Positions 1 through 6,910 of a stretch of DNA of 18,547 nt are shown here, piece by piece. The notes below the pieces were generated by a model. The model did no database searches. It saw nothing but the letters and a program-made list of their open reading frames with translations, and was not told where the DNA came from. Source of the DNA: UBA6911 sp964481255 (GTDB lineage: Bacteria; Acidobacteriota; UBA6911); contig CAYZTZ010000067.1 in the NCBI GenBank assembly GCA_964481255.1, forward strand, positions 1 through 18,547, given 5' to 3'. Position 1 is the first letter of the stretch. Each line of letters opens with the position of its first letter. The translations under genes were made by a program, and so were the position numbers.

Positions 1-390
1 TATGAATACAGCCCGGCCTATTTGAAAGTCGACATACGAAGAAGGCAGCTGGGCAACCGCCTCCTTCTGAACCAGGGCGGGCCTCTTGGGGTTCAATCGG
101 TTTCCGAGATCGTGATATCGTCCGTGAATCTCCCCAAAGACCGAACGCTGTGGAGCCGACTGCTGGGCGCCCCCTCGCAGCCCGGAATCTGGATGGTGGG
201 AAACGGCCCGGCGATACGGCTCGTCCAGGGCGCGGACGACAGGATTCAAAGCATCGTATTCAAGGTGGAGTCGCTCAAGCGGGCTGAGGCGTTCCTCCGA
301 AAAGAGCAGCTGCTGGGATCATCGGCGTCGGGAAAGCTTTTTTTAAAAGAGTCCAAGGTTCAGGGATTATCATTCTGTCTGAAGGAGTAG
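1..390 (+). CDS. Glyoxalase/VOC-fold protein, 3' part only
   Basis: The reading frame is open from the first base of the window and ends at TAG 388-390, so the true start lies upstream; 129 codons are visible. The visible part reads like the C-terminal half of a vicinal-oxygen-chelate (glyoxalase/bleomycin-resistance/dioxygenase) protein. A segment 'SEIVISSVNLPKDRTLW' is followed by 'LLGAP', then 'GPAIRLV', then 'IVFKVESLKRAEAFL', matching the usual beta-alpha-beta-beta-beta order in which the 'V.s...A..fL' helix follows the last strands. Family members bind a metal and act on small molecules such as glyoxal adducts or aromatics. I cannot name the substrate, and the metal ligands of the N-terminal half are not visible. 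It lies 85 bp upstream of a co-directional FAD oxidoreductase and may share its transcript. The fold assignment is moderate; the function is unknown. Confidence 0.6.
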   Translation, partial: YEYSPAYLKVDIRRRQLGNRLLLNQGGPLGVQSVSEIVISSVNLPKDRTLWSRLLGAPSQPGIWMVGNGPAIRLVQGADDRIQSIVFKVESLKRAEAFLRKEQLLGSSASGKLFLKESKVQGLSFCLKE

Positions 391-475
391 GGAGCCGCGG
401 ACCGGCAAGGTGATTTTGAGATAAGAAACTATGGCTTGGAGGGATTGAGCCTGTCGCCAAAAGGAGTCTCGCATT

Positions 476-1891
476 ATGATGGATGCCCATCCCAATAGAA
501 AAACCATCCTGGAACCGGCGAGGGACATAGAAGTTTGCCGCGAGGCGGATGTCCTGGTCGTGGGCGGCGGGCCCGGAGGAATCGGATCGGCATTGGCCGC
601 CGCGCGCACCGGCGCGGACACCGTGCTGGTGGAAAGGTACGGGCACCTCGGGGGCATGGCCACCGGCGGGCTCGTCACCATCATTCCGAACCTGAGCAAC
701 ATCCAGGGTGAACAGCAGATCGCGGGCATCTGCCAGGAGCTCGTGGACAGGCTGGACGCCCGGGGAGCGGCGCATTACCCGAAAAAAGAGGACTGGGGTT
801 CCACCGATGAAAAGCTGGTCCAGCACTACATCGACGCAAACCTGGCCTGGTTCTATATACGCGACGACCTGAACATCGGCCGCAAGAGGGTGCTCTACAC
901 GGCCCTTTTCGACCCGGAAATCATGAAATGCGAACTGAACACCATGATGGAAGAGGCCGGCGTCAAGCTTTACCTCCATTCCTGGGGGACTCGGCCCATC
1001 GTGGATGGGAATGCGGTTCGCGGCGTTTTCATCGAAAATAAATCGGGAAGACGGGCGATCCTGGCGAAGGTCGTCATCGACGCGACCGGCGACGGCGACC
1101 TCCTCCTCCCGGCCGGCGCCGAATGCGACGCCCGCATTGTGCCCGGACTGAGGATCGCCGCATTCGCGTTCCCCTTCTGGATCGGCAATGTCGATGTCAA
1201 AAGGGTCGAGGAATTCCGCCGGACCCGGCCGGAGAAATACGCCAAACTGATGCAGGATCTGGCCGGGCGGGGAGGCGCGGCCTTTTATTTAAAGGACCTG
1301 GTGAAACATCACGACGGGATCGTGTGGTTTCACCCTTTTTTCCCGAGCATGAACCAGGCCGACAACGACGAGATCAACCGCGTGGAGCTCGAAGGCCGGA
1401 GGAAAATGCTGCTGTCCTATGAATTCTACCGGGACCGCGTGCCGGGCTTCGAGAAAAGCTATATCGCGCTCAGTTCCCCGCAGCTCGGGACCCAGGGGGG
1501 GCACAGGGTCGTCGGGGAATACGTATGCACCGCAAAGGACATGACATCCGACGAAATATTCCCTGATACCATCGCGGTTTTCGCCGACAATGACAACGGG
1601 GAGATATCCGCCAGGCACCCCAATGTCTGCGTGCCCTACCGGGCTCTGGTGCCGAAAAGAGTCGACGGCCTGCTGGTCGCCTGCCGCGCCTTTTCGTCGG
1701 AGTATCAATTCAACGAATATTTCAACCTCATCCCCCACTGCATCGCATTGGGTCAGGCCGCCGGCACGGCAGCGGCCCTGGCGGCGGACGCGGGCGTGCA
1801 GCCGCGCGACGTGGACCGAGCGGATCTGCAGAAGCATCTGATACGCCAGGGCGTTATACTGCCCGACCGGATAAGGGAAAGACTGGTTTAG
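476..1891 (+). CDS. FAD-dependent oxidoreductase (FAD_oxidored/PF12831 type)
   Basis: A 471-residue flavoprotein. A Rossmann dinucleotide-binding motif lies near the N-terminus (VVGGGPGGIGS, about residues 28-38), followed by the ribose-binding acid in 'LVER' (E53) and the family-typical 'GGMATGGLV' (59-67). Near the C-terminus 'LLVACRAFS' and 'ALGQAAGTAAALA' form the second FAD-contact region, and the protein ends with a short 'LQ..L..QGV.LP' helix common in this family. Members oxidise varied small molecules; the substrate cannot be read from sequence. No signal peptide or membrane segment is seen, so it is probably cytoplasmic. An AAAAGGAG Shine-Dalgarno sits about 10 bases before the first of two adjacent ATG codons (476 and 479); either could start. 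The nitroreductase follows after about 60 bp on the same strand, which suggests co-transcription and linked redox chemistry, but that is inference. Confidence 0.85.
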   Translation: MMDAHPNRKTILEPARDIEVCREADVLVVGGGPGGIGSALAAARTGADTVLVERYGHLGGMATGGLVTIIPNLSNIQGEQQIAGICQELVDRLDARGAAHYPKKEDWGSTDEKLVQHYIDANLAWFYIRDDLNIGRKRVLYTALFDPEIMKCELNTMMEEAGVKLYLHSWGTRPIVDGNAVRGVFIENKSGRRAILAKVVIDATGDGDLLLPAGAECDARIVPGLRIAAFAFPFWIGNVDVKRVEEFRRTRPEKYAKLMQDLAGRGGAAFYLKDLVKHHDGIVWFHPFFPSMNQADNDEINRVELEGRRKMLLSYEFYRDRVPGFEKSYIALSSPQLGTQGGHRVVGEYVCTAKDMTSDEIFPDTIAVFADNDNGEISARHPNVCVPYRALVPKRVDGLLVACRAFSSEYQFNEYFNLIPHCIALGQAAGTAAALAADAGVQPRDVDRADLQKHLIRQGVILPDRIRERLV

Positions 1892-1953
1892 CGTCGGCCG
1901 CTTGAAGCGCCGCCCCAAACAGCTCGAAACTTTAATATGGGAGGATGGCGTCC

Positions 1954-2616
1954 ATGGATATATCCGAAGCAATCCGCCAAAGACGGAGCATCCGCGCCTT
2001 TAGGCCGGATCCGGTCCCTCAGGATATCCTCAGAAAAATATTGGAGGAATCCCTGCGGGCTCCCTCCTGGGCCAACACCCAACCCTGGGAATTCGCCGTC
2101 GCAACGGGTGAACCGCTGAATGAAATCCGGAGGCGTTTCCTGGATAAGGGTTCAGCCGGCCCTTGCCCGGACGTGCCCCGCCCTCCCGGATTCCCGGATC
2201 TCTATGCGGCCAGGATCCGGGTACTGGACGGACAGAACCGCCTGCTCACCCCCGAAGATTGGGACCGCAGGCGCGTCCGGAATTTCAACCACTATGGCGC
2301 GCCTGCCGTCATATACCTTCTCACGCGCCGGGAGTTTTTTTATCAGGCCAACGGGACCAATGTCTGGGCTCTGTATGATTGCGGAGCGGTCGTGGAAAAC
2401 ATCCTGCTTCTGGCAACCCGATATGGACTCGGAACCATTGTTCAGGCCCAGGCTGTCGTCTACCCCGACGTCTTGAGGGACGTGCTTAAAATCCCCGAAA
2501 CCAAGATCATCATTCTCGGCGTCGCCATCGGATATCCCGACTGGAACGACCCGGTCCATCAATTCCGTACGGAGAGAGAGCCCCTGGATAATATCGCCAC
2601 ATGGCATGGCTTCTGA
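1954..2616 (+). CDS. Nitroreductase family FMN protein
   Basis: A 220-residue protein of the FMN-dependent nitroreductase fold. The N-terminal 'RQRRSIRAF' (8-16) carries the Arg-Arg-Ser that contacts FMN phosphate, and 'APSWANTQPWEF' (36-47) is the classic second FMN-binding segment. The middle 'GAVVENILLLATRYGLGT' helix and the C-terminal 'IILGVAIGYPD' followed by an Arg near 'FRTEREPL' complete the fold. Such enzymes reduce nitro compounds, quinones, enones or dehalogenate aromatics with NAD(P)H; the substrate here is unknown. An in-frame ATG at 1945 is nine bases upstream, but GGGAGG (1939-1944) abuts it directly, whereas it lies 9 bases before ATG 1954, so 1954 is the better start. The region between the FMN-binding segment and 'YDCGAVVENI' is longer than in minimal family members and rich in Arg/Pro; it may form a lid over the flavin. 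It is the last gene of the plus-strand redox group. Confidence 0.85.
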   Translation: MDISEAIRQRRSIRAFRPDPVPQDILRKILEESLRAPSWANTQPWEFAVATGEPLNEIRRRFLDKGSAGPCPDVPRPPGFPDLYAARIRVLDGQNRLLTPEDWDRRRVRNFNHYGAPAVIYLLTRREFFYQANGTNVWALYDCGAVVENILLLATRYGLGTIVQAQAVVYPDVLRDVLKIPETKIIILGVAIGYPDWNDPVHQFRTEREPLDNIATWHGF

Positions 2617-2634
2617 TGTCTCGTTTCGCTATCA

Positions 2635-2657
2635 GCGCCTGTTTATTGGAACAGCGC
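2635..2657 (+). terminator. Hairpin after nitroreductase gene
   Basis: GCGCCTGTT pairs with AACAGCGC across a 6-base loop (2644-2649), giving about 8 base pairs with one bulged C. It begins 18 bases after the nitroreductase stop codon. No T-run follows, so it is not a textbook intrinsic terminator; it may instead mark or protect the mRNA 3' end. Confidence 0.3.
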
Positions 2658-2732
2658 GGGACAGGACACCAATGCGAAAGCTGAATAAAGGGGCGGGACG
2701 GCGACTCGAACGATACCGATAGGAAAGGATCC

Positions 2733-2849
2733 ATGAAGCCTTTGGGCGCGGTTCAGGCCCGCCGGGCAATAATCGAGGCCGTCACCGGCTCGGGGGAAGG
2801 ATGTCCGCAAGGGGATGAAAAAAGCGTCCTGCCGGGCATACTGCGATGA
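2733..2849 (+). CDS. Possible 38-residue small ORF, unrecognised
   Basis: An ATG at 2733 is preceded by AGGAAAGG (2721-2728) at a workable distance, and the frame runs 38 codons to TGA 2847-2849. The peptide starts MKPLGAVQARRAII, has one Cys and no membrane segment, and I do not recognise it. Position in an otherwise empty region and a decent ribosome binding site are the only support; a chance frame in GC-rich DNA is the more likely explanation. Confidence 0.12.
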   Translation: MKPLGAVQARRAIIEAVTGSGEGCPQGDEKSVLPGILR

Positions 2850-2894
2850 CACTTCACGCGCTTCCCATCATCTAGTATTAGCGGAGGCGGGAGT

Positions 2895-2920
2895 GCGGAC
2901 AGAGGCAACCGTATGTCCGC
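2895..2920. promoter_or_regulatory. Inverted repeat 7-12-7, possible operator
   Basis: GCGGACA (2895-2901) and its exact reverse complement TGTCCGC (2914-2920) are separated by 12 bases. Centre-to-centre spacing of about 19 bp is near two helical turns, as for a dimeric regulator site. It lies about 110 bp upstream of the VWFA gene start. No regulator is encoded next to it, so the role is speculative; it could also form an RNA hairpin. Confidence 0.25.
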
Positions 2921-3027
2921 CTGCCGGGGAAACGTCAGCATCCGGCTGACCGGGCTGTTGACTTCTTCTTGAGACGGGCGAGAAGTGGGAAGCGTGATGA
3001 AGGACTCGCCGCGATTTGAGGGGCGCA

Positions 3028-4914
3028 ATGACTAAGACGGCCGCAAAGGGTTTTTGGGCCATTCTGCTTTTTTCATTCGGGGCGCATTTCCTGGAGGCGC
3101 AGGCCTCTTCCGCGCCGGCGGACGCACCCTCGAGCACGGCGCGCGCCGTCGTCCCTGCGGGTGAAAAATTCATCATGGAACTCGACAGCGATCTGCACAC
3201 GCGCACGACGCGCAAGGGCGACCGCGTCAGCTTCAAGACCGCCGCCGACATCGTAGCCGACAACCAGCCCGTCATCGCGACCGGCACCCTGATCCGCGGA
3301 ACGGTCACAAAATGCAAGCGCGCGGGACGCCTGTTTGGGAACGCCGAGATCAACCTGAAATTTGACGAAGTCCTCCTTCCCAATGGGACGGCGATTCCCC
3401 TGCGCGCCACCATTACCAGGGTCGGGTTCGACGCGGTCGGCCGCGACAAGGGCGGGGATTCCGAAATCAAGGGGGAATCGGGCAGCGGGGGCGACGCCGA
3501 GACGATCGTGAAGGCGACCGCGCAGGGAGCAATTATCGGCGTGCTGAGCGCGGGCGCAAAGGGCGCCGCATACGGCAGTGCGGCCGGAGCCGCCATCGCG
3601 GCCGCCGGCATGTTATTTCGCCGCGGCCCTGATATCGACCTGCCGCGGACCACTCTGCTGGAAGCCCGCCTCGATAGCCCGCTGGAAGTTCCGTTGGATG
3701 GCCTTCCCCGCGCGGCGCAGCCGCCCCGGCAGGAGGAGCCTGCAGCGGCAGCCGCAGTGCCGCACCCCGTCGAATCCTCGCCCGAAGACGCGACGCCCCC
3801 GGATTCAAAACGTCCCGTGCTGAAGCGCCGCCCGGCTTCTGCCCCCGCCGAAGCGACGGCCGCGCCGGAGGCGGAATCGACAGCCTCCGATTCCGGTTTG
3901 GCGGTTCCGGAATCGCAGCCGGCTCCTGCGGCACCCGAGCCGTCGGTCTCTAATGAGGATCCCGCGATTTCAGCGACGGCGCCTCCGCCCGTTTCGAAAG
4001 CCGGAAGCAGCGCGTCCAAAGAAGTTTCGTCGCCCGTTTCCTCCGCGGCGGCCGATTTCAGCGTCAAGGTGCAGATGGTGCTCGTGGACGCTGTCGTCAA
4101 AGACAGCTCCGGGCGCATGATCGACAATCTGACGCGGGATGATTTCAAGGTCTATGAAGACGGCGTCCTGCAGGAATTGCAGGTTTTCTCCTTCGACGAG
4201 CTGCCGCTGGCGGTCGCCGTGGTGGTCGACCGCAGCGGAAGCGTGGCGCCTTACATATCCGAGCTGCGGCGGATCGCGACGCGCGCGCTTCAGCAGCTCA
4301 AGCCGGCGGATCAGGTCGCACTGTTTTCCTTCGCCGAAACCGTGGACCGGATCGAGGACTTGACCGCCGATCGGCAGCGCATCGCGGACAGCATCTCCAG
4401 AATTCAGGCCGGCGGCGGGACCAATATTCTCGACGCCCTGCACCAGTCTGCCGCCTATCTGGGAAGGGCGGCGCCGGACCGCCGCCATGCCGTCATCCTT
4501 ATTTCGGACAATCAGGCGACGGTGGCATCCAGGGCAGGCGAGGGCGAGGTTATCCGGGAAGCGATGGAGACGGACACGGTCATCTACAGCATTGAAACCC
4601 GGGGGGTCTCCAATCCTCTATCGCTCAATATCCCGGAACTCATTTTCGGAGGGGATCGCATCGACAGGATCGCCAGGGAAACCGGGGGAGAACTGCTGAA
4701 AGCATCCCGGGTCTCTTCGCTCGACACCGTGCTGGGGTCCGTGATTTCCCGCCTTCGAAAGCGCTATTCCCTCGGCTATTACCCTCCCGGCGCGTCCGGG
4801 GGCGCCTTCCACGCGATCCTGGTGCGCCTCGACGAAAAGCACGGCAAGCCGGGGAAGGACTATTTCGTGCATGCCCGGAAGGGTTACTATTCCACAGCGG
4901 GCCGTTCCCGGTAG
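3028..4914 (+). CDS. Exported VWFA-domain protein with N-terminal beta domain and Pro/Ala linker
   Basis: A 628-residue protein of the acidobacterial VWFA-related type. A signal peptide is visible (about residues 1-26: basic start, hydrophobic 'FWAILLFSFGAHFL', 'EAQA' cleavage). Residues about 42-130 form a compact domain ('GDRVSFKT', 'GTLIRGTVT', 'FDEVLLPNGTAIPL'), then a glycine/alanine-rich segment (about 168-196) that could act as a glycine zipper in a membrane. A Pro/Ala/Glu linker spans about 228-340. The A domain starts with 'VKVQMVLVDAVVKDSSGR' and 'LTRDDFKVYEDGV'. Its MIDAS metal site is intact: D401-x-S403-x-S405, T465 in 'GGGTNILDA' and D494 in 'ISDN'. The C-terminal 'RYSLGYYPP' is typical of the family. 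The likely role is metal-dependent binding outside the cytoplasmic membrane; the ligand is unknown. GAGGGG four bases upstream supports ATG 3028; an in-frame TTG at 3016 overlaps it less well. It converges with a second VWFA gene. Confidence 0.8.
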   Translation: MTKTAAKGFWAILLFSFGAHFLEAQASSAPADAPSSTARAVVPAGEKFIMELDSDLHTRTTRKGDRVSFKTAADIVADNQPVIATGTLIRGTVTKCKRAGRLFGNAEINLKFDEVLLPNGTAIPLRATITRVGFDAVGRDKGGDSEIKGESGSGGDAETIVKATAQGAIIGVLSAGAKGAAYGSAAGAAIAAAGMLFRRGPDIDLPRTTLLEARLDSPLEVPLDGLPRAAQPPRQEEPAAAAAVPHPVESSPEDATPPDSKRPVLKRRPASAPAEATAAPEAESTASDSGLAVPESQPAPAAPEPSVSNEDPAISATAPPPVSKAGSSASKEVSSPVSSAAADFSVKVQMVLVDAVVKDSSGRMIDNLTRDDFKVYEDGVLQELQVFSFDELPLAVAVVVDRSGSVAPYISELRRIATRALQQLKPADQVALFSFAETVDRIEDLTADRQRIADSISRIQAGGGTNILDALHQSAAYLGRAAPDRRHAVILISDNQATVASRAGEGEVIREAMETDTVIYSIETRGVSNPLSLNIPELIFGGDRIDRIARETGGELLKASRVSSLDTVLGSVISRLRKRYSLGYYPPGASGGAFHAILVRLDEKHGKPGKDYFVHARKGYYSTAGRSR

Positions 4915-4955
4915 CGTGAGACCCGCCCGGCCGCCTGCAGCCAGGCCGGCTCACG
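4915..4955. terminator. Two-part hairpin between convergent VWFA genes
   Basis: CGTGAG (4915-4920) pairs with CTCACG (4950-4955), and inside it CCGGCC (4927-4932) pairs with GGCCGG (4944-4949). The structure starts directly after the plus-strand stop and covers the minus-strand stop codon (4951-4953). Being symmetrical, it could end transcription or protect the 3' ends on both strands. No T-run follows on either side. Confidence 0.4.
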
Positions 4956-6042
4956 GCTTTGCGGCGCGATAGCTGCGGCGGCTTCGAACCATCGCGCCGG
5001 GCAGGCCAACGCGCACCTCCAGGGAATGCATGACGCCGTCCAGTTTGGACTTGTCGGGATAGAATCCCAGCAGATACTGAGAGCGCAGCTCTTCGGCAAT
5101 CCGCTTGAAGATGCCGTCAAAATCCCCGGACGTGCTCCTGAAAAAGCGCCCCGCGGAGAGATCCGATATCTGTTGAAGGTGCAGCGCCGCCCGCTCCTCG
5201 TCCTCCTCCCAGGAGCCCTCACCGCCCCGCGCGCGTCCCGTTCCCGAACGAGGCAGCCGCGAGGAGACCCCGAAGAGCTCCCGCATCAGTTCGCGCGGGT
5301 CGACGGTGTAAAAGATCGAATAGATCGGCGTGCCGGAGGCGGCGACGGCGTCGTGCAGGTCCGTCGCGGAAACCCTGCTGCCGTGGTCCTGCCCGTCGGT
5401 GAGAAGGACAATGGCCGTCCGCCCCGAAACGGTTTGAAACCTGCGCTCGGCGACGTCCACGATCGCGTCCCTCATTCTCGTGCGGCTTCCGCCGATCTTC
5501 GCGCTCCTGATGCCCTCCTCCAGCTCCTTCCGGTCCGAGCTTAGAGGACAAAGCATCCGGATTTCCGAATCGAAGCCGATTACCATGGCCAGATCCTGGG
5601 GCCGCAGTTGCAGCAGAAACTGCTGCGCCGCCTTTTTAATTTTGCCTAGAATTGTTGCGGCGCTGCGGCTGGTATCCAGCAGGAGGGCTATGCGCAAAGG
5701 GTCGTCCGAGGTGAGAAACAGCGAAAAGGGCGTCGGGGCGCCGTCCTGATACAGCGTGAAGGAACCGGGGCTCAATACCGGAATGAACCGGCCCCGGGCG
5801 TCGCTGACAAGGACCGGCACCAGCACCAGCGCGCTTTCAATCTGAATCCGGCCGGCATCCGGCGCGATCTGGAGAGAGAAACCCGGGGCGGCATCGCATA
5901 GAGCGAGCAGCATGAGGAGGCCCGCCCCCGCAATCGCACTTCCATGCAGAACCGGGCTGCCGGCCGCCGGTCCGGCAGCATGCCGGCGTGCCGGTGAATT
6001 CCGGTCCGAAACGCGCTCGAGGGATTTTTGAATCAGCTCCAT
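4951..6042 (-). CDS. Exported VWFA-domain protein (acidobacterial VWFA-related type)
   Basis: A 363-residue protein with the same core as the neighbouring convergent gene but without its N-terminal domain and linker. A hydrophobic segment (about residues 35-52, 'SAIAGAGLLMLLALCDA') follows a long polar, Arg-containing N-terminus, giving either a long signal peptide or a membrane anchor. A pre-domain strand 'ALVLVPVLVSDARGRFI' and 'SPGSFTLYQDG' lead into the A domain. The MIDAS residues are D123-x-S125-x-S127, T188 and D216 in 'LLTDG'. The C-terminal 'QYLLGFYPD' matches the partner's 'RYSLGYYPP'. A loop of about 25 residues rich in Gly/Arg/Glu (about 262-285) is inserted late in the domain. 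The frame stays open to 6219 inside kdsB, but AGAGGGG about 11 bases upstream supports ATG 6042, and the divergent kdsB promoter makes a start inside kdsB unlikely. Probable binding or scaffold role; ligand unknown. Confidence 0.75.
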   Translation of the reverse strand: MELIQKSLERVSDRNSPARRHAAGPAAGSPVLHGSAIAGAGLLMLLALCDAAPGFSLQIAPDAGRIQIESALVLVPVLVSDARGRFIPVLSPGSFTLYQDGAPTPFSLFLTSDDPLRIALLLDTSRSAATILGKIKKAAQQFLLQLRPQDLAMVIGFDSEIRMLCPLSSDRKELEEGIRSAKIGGSRTRMRDAIVDVAERRFQTVSGRTAIVLLTDGQDHGSRVSATDLHDAVAASGTPIYSIFYTVDPRELMRELFGVSSRLPRSGTGRARGGEGSWEEDEERAALHLQQISDLSAGRFFRSTSGDFDGIFKRIAEELRSQYLLGFYPDKSKLDGVMHSLEVRVGLPGAMVRSRRSYRAAKP

Positions 6043-6095
6043 GATAAGGGTTTCCCCTCTCTTTGCGATCAACATACCACATTGGTCCGCGCCTA

Positions 6096-6104
6096 TGGGA
6101 TAAT
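6096..6104 (+). promoter_or_regulatory. Possible extended -10 promoter for kdsB run
   Basis: TGGGATAAT fits an extended -10 element (TG, one base, then GATAAT, five of six to consensus). It lies about 33 bases before the kdsB start, in the 94-bp gap between the divergent VWFA gene and kdsB. No good -35 hexamer is seen at 16-18 bases, which an extended -10 can tolerate. Confidence 0.3.
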
Positions 6105-6136
6105 AGGCTTTTGCGTTTTGGAAAGCCGGCAAGGAC

Positions 6137-6883
6137 ATGAATCCAGCTCCCAAGATCATCGGAGTGATCCCCGCCCGTTTTGACTCGCAAAGACTTCCGG
6201 GCAAGGTGCTGCTGCCCATCGGGCCGAAGGCGATGGTGCAATGGGTTTACGAAAGGGCGAGACTGTCGCCTCTGCTCGACGCATTGGTCGTGGCCACCGA
6301 CAGCGACGAGGTGATGCGGCACTGCTTGAGCTTCGATATCCCCGTGTTTCGGACGGGCAGGCATCCCTCCGGGAGCGACAGGGTGCACGAGGTCATGGAG
6401 CGGACGGACGGCGACATCTACGTCAATATTCAGGGGGACGAACCGACCATACGCGCGGACCACATCGGGCTGCTGGTTCGCCCGATCCTCGACGGCGAAA
6501 GCGAGGTGACGACGCTGAAGGTGGCCATCGGGGGCGACGCGGCTCCGGACCCCGACTGTGTGAAGGTGGTCACGGATCGCCGCGGCCGCGCCCTTTATTT
6601 CTCGCGTTCCGCAATACCGTTTCGCAGGGACGCGCAGGGGGCTCTCCCCTTCTACAAGCATATCGGGGTTTACGGATACACAAGGGCCGCCCTGGACCTT
6701 TTTCACCGATTGCCGCCGTCGCCGCTGGAACTGGCCGAGAAGCTTGAACAGCTGCGCTATCTGGAAAACGGCGTCCCGATCCGGGTGATCGAGACGCCGC
6801 ACGACACGATCGGCGTGGATACGCGCGCCGACCTGGAACGGGCGGCCGCGTTTCTGCTCCAGGAGGACGCTCCGGGGAAATAG
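6137..6883 (+). CDS. kdsB: 3-deoxy-manno-octulosonate cytidylyltransferase (CMP-Kdo synthetase)
   Basis: KdsB activates Kdo with CTP to give CMP-Kdo and pyrophosphate in the cytoplasm, the donor for LPS inner-core assembly. At 248 residues it has the length usual for the family. Visible hallmarks are the nucleotide-binding 'IPARFDSQRLPGKVL' (11-25), 'ATDSDEV', 'SGSDRVHE' (78-85), the metal-binding 'VNIQGDEP' (96-103, Asp101), 'YFSRSAIPF', 'YKHIGVYGYTR' and 'EKLEQLRYLENG'. AAGGA sits only one base before the ATG, which is closer than ideal, but the protein start fits homologues, so 6137 is kept. waaA follows after 27 bp on the same strand, so enzyme and user of CMP-Kdo are adjacent. No kdsA, kdsD or lpx gene is in the window. 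All key motifs are intact. Confidence 0.95.
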   Translation: MNPAPKIIGVIPARFDSQRLPGKVLLPIGPKAMVQWVYERARLSPLLDALVVATDSDEVMRHCLSFDIPVFRTGRHPSGSDRVHEVMERTDGDIYVNIQGDEPTIRADHIGLLVRPILDGESEVTTLKVAIGGDAAPDPDCVKVVTDRRGRALYFSRSAIPFRRDAQGALPFYKHIGVYGYTRAALDLFHRLPPSPLELAEKLEQLRYLENGVPIRVIETPHDTIGVDTRADLERAAAFLLQEDAPGK

Positions 6884-6910
6884 GGTCTTCTTTCCCGCCG
6901 AGGTTCCGGG

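Larger units (their letters stand above)
2617..3027. other. Intergenic region between nitroreductase and VWFA gene
   Basis: About 410 bp without a convincing gene. It holds a hairpin shortly after the nitroreductase stop (2635-2657), a weak 38-codon frame (2733-2849), a 7-12-7 inverted repeat (2895-2920), a smaller 6-5-6 hairpin (2934-2950, GTCAGC/GCTGAC) and a TTGACT hexamer at 2958-2963 that could be a -35 box but lacks a good -10 partner at the right distance. A TAGTAT hexamer at 2873-2878 resembles a -10 but also lacks a clear -35. The region is long enough to contain the promoter and control sites of the downstream VWFA gene. Confidence 0.5.

Noticed and set aside
2868..4148. A 426-codon minus-strand frame opposite the first VWFA gene, Ala/Ser-rich
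   Set aside because: It mirrors the Pro/Ala linker of the real gene; the composition is a reverse-complement artefact.
6043..6219. N-terminal extension of the second VWFA protein into kdsB
   Set aside because: The frame is open, but the upstream codons lack ribosome binding sites and the start would lie inside kdsB; ATG 6042 has AGAGGGG upstream.
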